From Pseudoalteromonas viridis (GTDB lineage Bacteria; Pseudomonadota; Gammaproteobacteria; Enterobacterales; Alteromonadaceae): a stretch of DNA of 64,000 bases. Location: assembly GCF_017742995.1 (NCBI RefSeq), contig NZ_CP072426.1, positions 558,001 through 622,000 of the forward strand, in the 5' to 3' direction. Below the pieces are notes generated by a model. The model did no database searches and was not told the DNA's origin. It saw only the letters and a list, made by a program, of their open reading frames with translations. Each line of letters starts with the position of its first letter. Position 1 is the first letter of the stretch. Made by a program: the position numbers and the translations under genes. This document shows positions 35,528 to 44,402 of the stretch, in pieces.

Positions 35528-36535
35528 TTAACGAGATTTGAGCGCCTGGATCAGCCTGTCGATATCTGCATGACTCACGCCCAGATGCGTAACCAGACGC
35601 ATTCCCTGATAGCCCGGCGTGATCTGGATCCCCTGCTCAATCAGATCTTTAGCAACCTTATGAATATCAACTTGATTTGCAACATCCACATAAACCAGGT
35701 TGGTTTGTACCGGATAAGCCGAGGTATCGAACCCAGGCAGTTCGTTCAGTCGCTCGGCCAGATAACGTGCGTTATCGTGATCTTCACGTAAACGCTCGAC
35801 GTTATTCTCCAGCGCATACATACCTGCCGCAGCCAATATGCCCGCCTGGCGCATCCCACCACCCAGCATTTTTCTTAGTCTGCGGGCCTTGCTGATAAGC
35901 GCCTTGCTACCCAGTAACAAAGATCCAATCGGTGCGCCCAGCCCTTTAGACAAGCAAATGGTCATTGAATCGAAATGCTGTGCAATGGCCCGAATATCGA
36001 CTTCCAGTGCCACTGCCGCGTTATATACCCGGGCACCGTCAAGATGTAGCTGCAGCTTGTGTTGATCGCAAAACGCACGTGCCTGAGCCAGATAATCCAG
36101 GCTCAGCACTTTGCCGCCAATGGTGTTTTCCAGGCTTAGCAATTTTGTGCGGGCAAAGTGAAAGTCGTCGGGCTTGATATAGGCTGCCAGTTTTTGCAGA
36201 TCCAGGCTGCCATCGGGCTCGTTTTCTACTGGCTGAGGTTGAACCGACCCCAGTACCGCCGCACCACCGGCTTCATAGCGATAGTTATGGGCGCTTTGTC
36301 CGCACAAATACTCATCGCCACGCTCACAGTGAGCCAGTATCGCCAGTAAGTTAGCCTGTGTGCCTGAGCTGACAAACACTGACGCCTCAAATCCATGGCG
36401 CTGCGCCGCAAACTGTTCCAACTGATTGACCGTAGGGTCGTCACCATAAACATCATCGCCAACCTCTGCCTCAACCATAGTCTGAAGCATAGTTTTACAC
36501 GGTTTGGTTACGGTATCGGATCTGAAATCTATCAT
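35528..36535 (-). CDS. ltaE: Low-specificity L-threonine aldolase
   Basis: A PLP enzyme that cleaves L-threonine and L-allo-threonine to glycine and acetaldehyde. The 335-residue sequence begins MIDFRSDTVTKP and has the GDDVYGDDPTV motif, HLDGARVYNA and the PLP lysine Lys197 in CLSKGLGAPIGS, all as in E. coli LtaE. Its length is typical. Confidence 0.95.
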   Translation of the reverse strand: MIDFRSDTVTKPCKTMLQTMVEAEVGDDVYGDDPTVNQLEQFAAQRHGFEASVFVSSGTQANLLAILAHCERGDEYLCGQSAHNYRYEAGGAAVLGSVQPQPVENEPDGSLDLQKLAAYIKPDDFHFARTKLLSLENTIGGKVLSLDYLAQARAFCDQHKLQLHLDGARVYNAAVALEVDIRAIAQHFDSMTICLSKGLGAPIGSLLLGSKALISKARRLRKMLGGGMRQAGILAAAGMYALENNVERLREDHDNARYLAERLNELPGFDTSAYPVQTNLVYVDVANQVDIHKVAKDLIEQGIQITPGYQGMRLVTHLGVSHADIDRLIQALKSR

Positions 36536-36621
36536 GGTTGTTTTTCCTTTTACGGCAATAAATTAAAGCGCCAGTAGAAAACATTTTTCACTTTTATACA
36601 AGTCTCATACGCGGGCCGGAT

Positions 36622-37011
36622 TTACTCACCGGCATAGCGCTTTTCAACTCGCCAAGGCGGATTAAGGCGATTTTCACCCGCCCAGTATAGCTTGATCTTA
36701 TTCCCGGATGGGTCGGCTACTATGGCTTCACGCCACAAATAAGGCTCGTCGGTTGGGGCCTGTAACAACGTGATGCCACGAGACTCTATCATTGCAATCC
36801 ACTGCTCCAACGCTTCATGTTCAAAATAAATGGTGGTGTTATGCTGGATCTCGTCCTCAGACAATAACAACGAGAATGTTGCATCGCCATGCGGGCACAC
36901 AAAGCGCGCATAATGGGGCGTTTCCACGATTTGCGTAAAGCCCAGCTTAAGATAAAACTCAACCGCCTCGTCCATATCATTCACGCTCAAAGTTACCTGG
37001 TTTAAGTTCAT
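36622..37011 (-). CDS. VOC-superfamily (glyoxalase/dioxygenase fold) protein
   Basis: A 129-residue single VOC domain: MNLNQVTLSVNDMDEAVEFY, a central TIYFEHE strand, and the terminal DPSGNKIKLYWAGENR. AGAGGA lies 5 bases before the ATG at 37011, which is preferred over the open frame to 37035. It could be a metal-dependent glyoxalase-like or antibiotic-binding protein; the substrate is unknown. It is the last gene before the 4-kb repeat array. Confidence 0.85.
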   Translation of the reverse strand: MNLNQVTLSVNDMDEAVEFYLKLGFTQIVETPHYARFVCPHGDATFSLLLSEDEIQHNTTIYFEHEALEQWIAMIESRGITLLQAPTDEPYLWREAIVADPSGNKIKLYWAGENRLNPPWRVEKRYAGE

Positions 37012-37154
37012 ATTCCTCTCCTTTGTGGTTGTCACAACACTATGTTGCGCCGAAAGAAAAGCAAAGATAAAACCTCAAGATAGCTTTAGGTCAATATGTT
37101 ATTTGAAATAATATTTTATGCAGATATTCCCCGTCTGGCACTTTGCAGCCAGTG

Positions 37155-39606
37155 AGCCCCTTGTCATCCCGACCTCCGAGCCCCCTGTCATCCCGGCCTC
37201 CGAGCCCCCTGTCATCCCGGCCTCCGAGCCCCTCGTCATCCCGGCCTCCGAGCCGGGAACCATTCAAAAGACAACATAAATATCGCAGATAAAAACGGGT
37301 TTTCAGGCTATGAGATCAAGTTACGCACCGTATCGCCGGTGAGCAGATCCCGTGTCGAGCACGGGATGACGGAAGTGGGGCCTGGCAAGTCAGTGTCTAA
37401 AACACGCTGCCCACAAAATTTGTTGTATACAGTGCCATTGACCCTGTTGTGCCTGACTCAATTCAATGCACCATCTCGAGTTCCTAACCGCTGTCATCCC
37501 GGCCTCCGAGCCCCTTGTCATCCCGGCCTACGAGCCCCTCGTCATCCCGGCCTCCGAGCCGGGAACCATCCAGAAGACAACTTAAATACCGCAGATAAAA
37601 ACGGGTTTTCAGGCTATGAGATCAAGTTACGCACCGTATCGCCGGTGAGCAGATCCCGTGTCGAGCACGGGATGACGGAGGTGGGGCCTGGCAAGTCTGT
37701 GTCTAAAACACGCTGCCCACAAAATTTGTTGTATACAGTGCCATTGACCCTGTTGTGCCTGACTCAATTCAATGCACCATCTCGAGTTCCTAACCGCTGT
37801 CATCCCGGCCTCCAAGCCCCTGGTCATCCCGGCCTCCGAGCCCCTCGTCATCCCGGCCTCCGAGCCGGGAACCATCCGGAAGACAACTTAAATACCGCAG
37901 ATAAAAACGGGTTTTCAGGCTATGAGATCAAGTTACGCACCGTATCGCCGGTGAGCAGATCCCGTGTCGAGCACGGGATGACGGAGGTGGGGCCTGGCAA
38001 GTCAGTGTCTAAAAATTTGTTGTATACAGTGCCATTGACCCTGTTGTGCCTGACTCAATTCAATGCACCATCTCGAGTTCCTAACCGCTGTCATCCCGGT
38101 CTCCGAGCCCCCTGTCATCCCGGCCTCCGAGCCCCCTGTCATCCCGGCCTCCGAGCCGGGAACCATCCAGAAGACAACTTAAATACCGCAGATAAAAACG
38201 GGTTTTCAGGCTATGAGATCAAGTTACGCACCGTATCGCCGGTGAGCAGATCCCGTGTCGAGCACGGGATGACGGAGGTGGGGCCTGGCAAGTCTGTGTC
38301 TAAAACACGCTGCCCACAAAATTTGTTGTATACAGTGCCATTGACCCTGTTGTGCCTGACTCAATTCAATGCACCATCTCGAGTTCCTAACCACTGTCAT
38401 CCCGGCCTCCAAGCCCCTCGTCATCCCGGCCTCCGAGCCGGGAACCATCCAGAAGACAACTTAAATACCGCAGATAAAAACGGGTTTGCAGGCTATGAGA
38501 TCAAGTTGCTCACCGTATCGCCGGTGAGCAGATCCCGTGTCGAGCACGGGATGACGGAGGTGGGGCCTGGCAAGTCAGTGTCTAAAAATTTGTTGTATAC
38601 AGTGCTATTGACCCTGTTGTGCCTGACTCAATTCAATGCACCATCTCGAGTTCCTAACCGCTGTCATCCCGGCCTCCGAGCCGGGAACAATTCAGAAGAC
38701 AACATAAATATCGCAGATAAAAAGCGGGTTTTCAGGCTATGAGATCAAGTTACGCACCGTATCGCCGGTGAGCAGATCCCGTGTCGAGCACGGGATGACG
38801 GAGGTGGGGCCTGGCAAGTCAGTGTCTAAAAATTTGTTGTATACAGTGCTATTGACCCTGTTGTGCCTGACTCAATTCAATGCACCATCTCGAGTTCCTA
38901 ACCGCTGTCATCCCGGCCTCCAAGCCCCTCGTCATCCCGGCCTCCGAGCCGGGAACCATCCAGAAGACAACTTAAATACCGCAGATAAAAACGGGTTTTC
39001 AGGCTATGAGATCAAGTTACGCACTGTGTCGCCGGTAAGCAGATCCCGTGTCGAGCACGGGATGACGGAGGTGGGGCCTGGCAAGTCTGTGTCTAAAACA
39101 CGCTGCCCACAAAATTTGTTGTATACAGTGCCATTGACCCTGTTGTGCCTGACTCAATTCAATGCACCATCTCGAGTTCCTAACCGCTGTCATCCCGGCC
39201 TCCGAGCCGGGAACCACCCAGAAGACAACTTAAATACCGCAGATAAAAACGGGTTTTCAGGCTATGAGATCAAGTTACGCACCGTATCGCCGGTGAGCAG
39301 ATCCCGTGTCGAGCACGGGATGACGGAGGTGGGGCCTGGCAAGTCTGTGTCTAAAACACGCTGCCCACAAAATTTGTTGTATACAGTGCCATTGACCCTG
39401 TTGTGCCTGACTCAATTCAATGCACCATCTCGAGTTCCTAACCGCTGTCATCCCGGCCTCCGAGCCCCTTGTCATCCCGGCCTCCGAGCCCCTCGTCATC
39501 CCGGCCTCCAAGCCGAGAACCATTCAAAAGACAACATAAATATCGCAGATAAAAAGCGGGTTTTCAGGTTATGAGATAAAGTTGCCCACTGTGTCACCGG
39601 TAGGCA
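37155..39606 (+). repeat. Compound palindromic tandem array, eight units
   Basis: Each unit has module A, ATCCCGTG-n5-CACGGGAT, a conserved ~130-base stretch, one to four copies of a 24-base module B (GTCATCCCGGCCTCCGAGCC core), and a terminal B whose end GAGCCGGGA closes a TCCCGGC/GCCGGGA hairpin. Module A starts at 37347, 37653, 37959, 38250, 38532, 38776, 39043 and 39301, then 39607. Spacings of 306, 306, 291, 282, 244, 267, 258 and 306 are explained by B copy number and by presence or absence of a 15-base piece (AACACGCTGCCCACA). The long open frame across it is a by-product of 3n unit lengths. Confidence 0.92.
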
Positions 39607-40192
39607 GATGCCGTGTCGAGCACAGGATGACCGAGTAATGAGTTCAGTAGGCTGATTGTTGGTACGTATGTGCAACATCTGAAAATCAAAGCTGACACAA
39701 ATCACTTTTTTCTGTGTCTCAACTTGTTTGTATCGCCATATAGAAAAACGAACAATTGAACTCCCTCCAGCCAACTCCACATTTAACTCATTGATTAAAT
39801 TGAATAGTACATATCCCGCCAATCAAGATTCACTTTTTCAATGAGTTCAATTTTCCAACTTCGTCGCCAACGCTTGAGCTGCTTCTCTCTCTTGATTGCA
39901 CTTTGAATGCTTTGGCTAATTTCGAAGTATACAAGGTTAAAGACCTCATACTTGGCCGTAAAACATGTTGAATCGACTTTAGTCTTGTGCTGCCAGACCC
40001 TTTTCTTCAGATGCGTAGTAACACCTACGTATAAAGTCCCGTAGGGAGCCGAAGCCATGATGTAAACATATGCTTGCATTAGAAAATCCTTTTCTTCTTC
40101 TCAAAATAGTATCTTAGTCCAGATTGAACATGCAGGCTTATTAAATATACTTAAGACACGCTATAGTTGCCCACTGTGTCGCCGGTAAGTAG
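39607..40192 (-). repeat. GIY-YIG cassette 1 (586 bases, palindrome to palindrome)
   Basis: The interval runs from a degenerate module A at 39607 to the next at 40193. Both ends carry the same leader, GTTGCCCACTGTGTC followed by CCGGTA and module A, in direct orientation. Inside is one GIY-YIG gene on the minus strand and about 170 bases of conserved downstream DNA. A second copy of exactly the same length lies 867 bases to the right. Confidence 0.8.
39795..40079 (-). CDS. GIY-YIG nuclease superfamily protein, copy 1
   Basis: A 94-residue single-domain GIY-YIG protein of the COG2827/YhbQ-like group. VYIMASAPYGTLYVGVT holds the GIY and YIG elements, KKRVWQHK the catalytic-type Arg, and AIKREKQLKRWRRSWK the metal-binding Glu; it ends with the family's WRDMY. 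AAGGA precedes the ATG. The gene is embedded between palindromic repeats and differs from copy 2 by one residue (Phe for Leu in KYEV-F/L-NLVYF). It could cleave or process the neighbouring hairpins; that is inference. Confidence 0.88.
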   Translation of the reverse strand: MQAYVYIMASAPYGTLYVGVTTHLKKRVWQHKTKVDSTCFTAKYEVFNLVYFEISQSIQSAIKREKQLKRWRRSWKIELIEKVNLDWRDMYYSI

Positions 40193-40473
40193 ATCCTGTG
40201 TCGAGCACGGGATGACGGAAATGGGGCCTGGCAAGTCAGTGTCTAAAACACGCTGCCCACAAAATTTGTTGTATACAGTGCTACTGAATTCCTTTTACCT
40301 GACTCTGTTCCATGCGCCATTCAAGGTTCCTAATCGCAGTCATCCCGGCCTCCGAGCCCCTTGTCATCCCGGCCTCCGAGCCGGGAACCATCCAGAAGAC
40401 AACTTAAATACCGCAGATAAAAACGGGTTTTCAGGCTATGAGATCAAGTTACGCACCGTATCGCCGGTGAGCA
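40193..40473 (+). repeat. Single compound repeat unit between the two GIY-YIG cassettes
   Basis: A 281-base unit of the same structure as the main array: a degenerate module A (ATCCTGTG...), the 15-base piece, two B copies and a closing hairpin. Together with one cassette it makes the 867-base segment that is duplicated. Confidence 0.85.
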
Positions 40474-41059
40474 GATCCCGTGTCGAGCACGGGATGACCG
40501 AGTAATGAGTTCAGTAGGCTGATTGTTGGTACGTATGTGCAACACCTGAAAATCAAAGCTGACACAAATCACTTTTTTCTGTGTCTCAACTTGTTTGTAT
40601 CGCCATATAGAAAAACGAAAAATTGAACTCCCTCCAGCCAACTCCACATTTAACTCATTGATTAAATTGAATAGTACATATCCCGCCAATCAAGATTCAC
40701 TTTTTCAATGAGTTCAATTTTCCAACTTCGTCGCCAACGCTTGAGCTGCTTCTCTCTCTTGATTGCACTTTGAATGCTTTGGCTAATTTCGAAGTATACA
40801 AGGTTAAGGACCTCATACTTGGCCGTAAAACATGTTGAATCGACTTTAGTCTTGTGCTGCCAGACCCTTTTCTTCAGATGCGTAGTAACACCTACGTATA
40901 AAGTCCCGTAGGGAGCCGAAGCCATGATGTAAACATATGCTTGCATTAGAAAATCCTTTTCTTCTTCTCAAAATAGTATCTTAGTTCAGATTGAACATGC
41001 AGGCTTATTAAATATACTTAAGACACGCTATAGTTGCCCACTGTGTCGCCGGTAAGCAG
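40474..41059 (-). repeat. GIY-YIG cassette 2 (586 bases)
   Basis: Second copy of the cassette, bounded by intact module A palindromes at 40474 and 41060. It has the same length as copy 1, with only scattered substitutions, so the duplication is recent. Confidence 0.8.
40662..40946 (-). CDS. GIY-YIG nuclease superfamily protein, copy 2
   Basis: A 94-residue GIY-YIG protein identical to copy 1 at 93 positions, with the same motifs (YVYIM, LYVGVT, REKQLKRW). The reading frame is intact in both copies, which argues that the protein is under selection or that duplication was very recent. Confidence 0.88.
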   Translation of the reverse strand: MQAYVYIMASAPYGTLYVGVTTHLKKRVWQHKTKVDSTCFTAKYEVLNLVYFEISQSIQSAIKREKQLKRWRRSWKIELIEKVNLDWRDMYYSI

Positions 41060-41222
41060 ATCCCGTGTCGAGCACGGGATGACCCAAGTGGGGCCTGGCA
41101 AGTCAGTGACTGGACACACGACTTACTAAAAAAAGTTGCTCACCGTGTCGTCGGTAAGCAGATCCCGTGTCGAGCTCGGGATGACGGAAGTGGGCCTGGC
41201 AAGTCAGTGTCTGGAACACACC
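41060..41222 (+). repeat. Trailing module A units
   Basis: Two shorter units, with module A at 41060 and 41162, are 102 bases apart and share GGCCTGGCAAGTCAGTG and a CTTACTAAAAAA end. They lack module B. Confidence 0.75.
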
Positions 41223-41248
41223 GCTTACTAAAAAAGATAGACGACAGA

Positions 41249-41274
41249 GCCCCCGAAACCACTGGTTTGGGGGC
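41249..41274 (-). terminator. Hairpin downstream of the RND operon
   Basis: GCCCCC-G-AAACC pairs with GGTTT-G-GGGGC around a 3-base loop, 12 bases after the RND stop codon. A run of Ts lies about 15 bases beyond on the minus strand. Confidence 0.6.
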
Positions 41275-41285
41275 GCTCAAGCGGA

Positions 41286-44200
41286 CTAGGCTTTGGCCTG
41301 TGATTCACTTAGATGGTGTTGTGCCGCGAGGCCTCTGTCTTCGAGGATCACATACAGGCAGGGCAGGATAAACAGCACCAACAAAGAGGATGCTGCAATG
41401 CCAAACAACAAGCTTACCACCAGGGGTTGTAAGATCTGGGCCTGCAAGCTGGTTTCCAATAGCAGTGGTAACATACCTGCCACTGTGGTCGCGGTGGTGA
41501 TGAAGACTGCCCTGAAGCGCTCCCGCGCCGCCTGCACTGCTGCCTGATGTGCATCCAGTCCTTGTTTTTGATGCTCCTTGATATAAGTCACCAGCAAAAT
41601 GGAGTCATTCACAACGATCCCGGCTAAGGAGACAAACCCCATCATGCTGGGAATAGTAAAGTCGTAGCCGAGCAGCACATGGCCCCACAGCGCGCCGATC
41701 AGCGCCAGCGGGATGGCCAGCATGACCATTACAGGCTCCATATAGCTTCTGAACTGAAAGCTCAAAATAATGAAGACACCCACCAGTCCCATCAGGAACT
41801 TTTTGCCAATCGACGAGCCGGTGCTGCCGCCTTCTTTTACTTCCCCTTCATAGCTCACAGACAGCGATGGATATTTGGCCAGTAGCGGCGCCACCACGGT
41901 TTTTTCAACCGCAGCGATGATCTCACCGGTATTGGCAATGGCCGCGTCAACGTCGCCGATTATGGTTACCGAGCGCTGACCATCAACCCGGTTAATCCGC
42001 GCATAGCCCCGCGCGGGGATCAGTTCAGCCACTGCTGACAGCGGGATCTGCCTGCCGTCGGCCAGCGTGATCGGGTAATTCTGTAACTGCCACCAGGAGG
42101 ATTTATCTGCTTTTCTCAGCCTGACGTCCAGCTCAATGGTTTCATCACCGCGCTGAAACTCATCGGCCTTTTGACCAAAGAAAGCGGTTCTCAGCTGATT
42201 GGCGATAGTTGCGCCATCTACGCCCAGCGACATCGCCCCGGGCAGCAGACGCACCAGCCATTCTTCTTTACCCGGACGCAGGTCGTCCATCAGGTTTTGC
42301 ACCCCATCATATTCAGCCAGCGCCAGCTGAATTTCGAATGATGCACTCGACAACATGGCCAGATCGTCGCCATACAAGCGGATCTCAATTGCGCGCCCGG
42401 CAGGCCCCACTGCCGGCTGCTTAAACGCCAATGCCAGAGCTCCGGGAATTTCACCAACCGCTTCGCGCCAGCGGTCCTGTAACAACAGCAAACTGGTATT
42501 GCGTGTTTCAGCCGTCAGCAAATCGGCACGTACCGTCGCCACATGGGTGCCCTCCTCTCCGGCATCCTGGTTGCTGTTGTATTCCACAATCACGTTTTGC
42601 ACCAGCGCCTGTTGTTCTGGCTGCTCCGGCGTAAACGCCTCGTCCAATTTGTTTAGTTCATTTACGGCACGCTCAACCAGCTGCTCTGTTTCATACAAAG
42701 GCGTGCCCTGTGGCATCAGCAGGCGCATTTCAAGAATATCGCCCTCCAGCTCAGGAAAGGCTTTAAACTTCAAAAAGCCCCCTGCCATCAAAGAAATACT
42801 CAGGAAGAACAGCGCAAGTACCCCGCCCACGGCCGCATAACGGTATGTCACTGCGCGTTCCACCCAGTCGACCAACACCTCAGTGCGAAAGCGTTCAAAG
42901 CGCTGGTTAAACCGGGCCTTAAAGCCAGTTGCCGGCGCATCCTGTTTTTTATGCAGTGAATGCAACAAATGGTTAGGCAGAATAAGGAAGGCCTCAACCA
43001 GGCTCACAACCAGCACGGCCAGCAACATTTGCGGAAATACTTTCATGATCTGGCCGATATCGCCCGCGATAAATGCCAGTCCGACAAACACAGAGGCGGT
43101 GGTCAAAAACGACGACAACACGCCAGGCGCAACCTGTTTAACGCCTTTGATCACTCCTTCTTCGATGCCTTCGCCACGTTCAACATGACTGGCAATGCTT
43201 TCGGCAATCACAATGGCATCATCCATCAAAATGCCGATAGCCATTAACATGCCTACCATAGAGATCATATTGATGCTTACGCCCAGCACCGTCATCAGCC
43301 AGAATGCGCCAAGAAACGAAATAGGCAAACCCATAGATACCCAGAACGAGTAGCGCCAGGTAAAAAATAGCCACATGACGGCAAACACCAGTAAAAAGCC
43401 CTGCCAGGAGTTAGTCGTGAGCATAGCCAAACGGTCGGAGACAATTTTGGCCTGATCGGAGGTCAGTGCCATTTCAATCCCTGCGGGGATCAGCTTGCGT
43501 TCCAGTTCAACAAACTCATATACCTGCTCAACCAGGTCCAGTGCATCCTGCGCTTTGGTTTTCTTGATTTTCAGCAAAGCGGCCGGTTTGCCATTAAACT
43601 CAACTTTTGCCTCGTCCAGTTCAAACCGCTCGGTGACCTGACCTAGGTCTTTAAGCTTAAGTTGCCCGCCCGACTGAGTGCTGGCTATTACCAGCTCGCC
43701 CAGCTCTTTGGCCGTTACGCCCTGCTGGTCAAAACGAATTTGCAGTGTTTTACCCTGGGTTTCTAAATTCCCGGCGGGCAGTTTGATATTTTGTCGCTCA
43801 ATGTGACTGACCACATCGTTAATCGACAAACCGTACTGGCGCAGCAAAGCCAGAGACAGCTCAACTCTGAGCTGGCGGTCAGAAAAGCCATGGATCTCTA
43901 CCAAAGAGATATCCGGCAGCCGCTGTAATTTGCGCTTAACCGACTCGGCATAGTCTTTTAGCTCAGCCGCAGGTAAATCGGCACTGATAGCCAGCGTGAT
44001 CAACGACTCAGTGCGACCAAGCTCTTTAATGACCGGGCTTTCGGCTTTGTCCGGAAAGGTGTCGATGGCGTCGACCTCAGTTTTTACATCCGACATCAGC
44101 CGGGTAATATCGCCGCCTTCTTGTATTTCAACAATCATTTTGGCCATGCTTTCGCGCGCTTCGCAGGTGATCTGCTCAATATCACTGAGTCCGTCCATGG

Positions 44201-44402
44201 CTTCTTCGAGTGGCACACATAACGCAAGCTCAGATTCTTCCGGGTTGGCACCTGGGTATGGCACGCTCACCTGAATTTGACTTGGTGCGATCTCAGGAAA
44301 AGTTTCTCGTTTCAGCTGAGGGAGTGCACTCAGCCCAAGCACAATAATGGCCAGCATCAGCAGGTTGGCCGCCGTTGGATGACGAGCAAAATAGGCAATC
44401 AT
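41286..44402 (-). CDS. RND-family efflux transporter, inner-membrane permease
   Basis: A 1038-residue AcrB/HAE1-like pump. It begins with the typical first helix (AANLLMLAIIVLGL) and a periplasmic porter domain (VSVPYPGANPEE), followed by the central helix bundle with the GILMDDAIV motif carrying the paired proton-relay aspartates, and a second half ending with GIVVNDSILL. The start overlaps the adaptor stop by 4 bases. No outer-membrane channel gene is adjacent, so it probably uses a TolC elsewhere. The substrates are unknown. Confidence 0.94.
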   Translation of the reverse strand: MIAYFARHPTAANLLMLAIIVLGLSALPQLKRETFPEIAPSQIQVSVPYPGANPEESELALCVPLEEAMDGLSDIEQITCEARESMAKMIVEIQEGGDITRLMSDVKTEVDAIDTFPDKAESPVIKELGRTESLITLAISADLPAAELKDYAESVKRKLQRLPDISLVEIHGFSDRQLRVELSLALLRQYGLSINDVVSHIERQNIKLPAGNLETQGKTLQIRFDQQGVTAKELGELVIASTQSGGQLKLKDLGQVTERFELDEAKVEFNGKPAALLKIKKTKAQDALDLVEQVYEFVELERKLIPAGIEMALTSDQAKIVSDRLAMLTTNSWQGFLLVFAVMWLFFTWRYSFWVSMGLPISFLGAFWLMTVLGVSINMISMVGMLMAIGILMDDAIVIAESIASHVERGEGIEEGVIKGVKQVAPGVLSSFLTTASVFVGLAFIAGDIGQIMKVFPQMLLAVLVVSLVEAFLILPNHLLHSLHKKQDAPATGFKARFNQRFERFRTEVLVDWVERAVTYRYAAVGGVLALFFLSISLMAGGFLKFKAFPELEGDILEMRLLMPQGTPLYETEQLVERAVNELNKLDEAFTPEQPEQQALVQNVIVEYNSNQDAGEEGTHVATVRADLLTAETRNTSLLLLQDRWREAVGEIPGALALAFKQPAVGPAGRAIEIRLYGDDLAMLSSASFEIQLALAEYDGVQNLMDDLRPGKEEWLVRLLPGAMSLGVDGATIANQLRTAFFGQKADEFQRGDETIELDVRLRKADKSSWWQLQNYPITLADGRQIPLSAVAELIPARGYARINRVDGQRSVTIIGDVDAAIANTGEIIAAVEKTVVAPLLAKYPSLSVSYEGEVKEGGSTGSSIGKKFLMGLVGVFIILSFQFRSYMEPVMVMLAIPLALIGALWGHVLLGYDFTIPSMMGFVSLAGIVVNDSILLVTYIKEHQKQGLDAHQAAVQAARERFRAVFITTATTVAGMLPLLLETSLQAQILQPLVVSLLFGIAASSLLVLFILPCLYVILEDRGLAAQHHLSESQAKA

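Noticed and set aside
37339..38742. 467-codon open frame across the repeat array
   Set aside because: It is made only of repeat units whose lengths are multiples of three, has no ribosome site, and translates to a low-complexity periodic peptide.
38768..39574. 268-codon open frame in the same array
   Set aside because: Same cause; it is simply the continuation after the one frame-breaking unit.
39496..39822. Minus-strand open frame downstream of GIY-YIG copy 1, with a partner at 40444-40689
   Set aside because: Similarity between the two is explained by the cassette duplication; both run into palindromic repeats and overlap the nuclease gene end.
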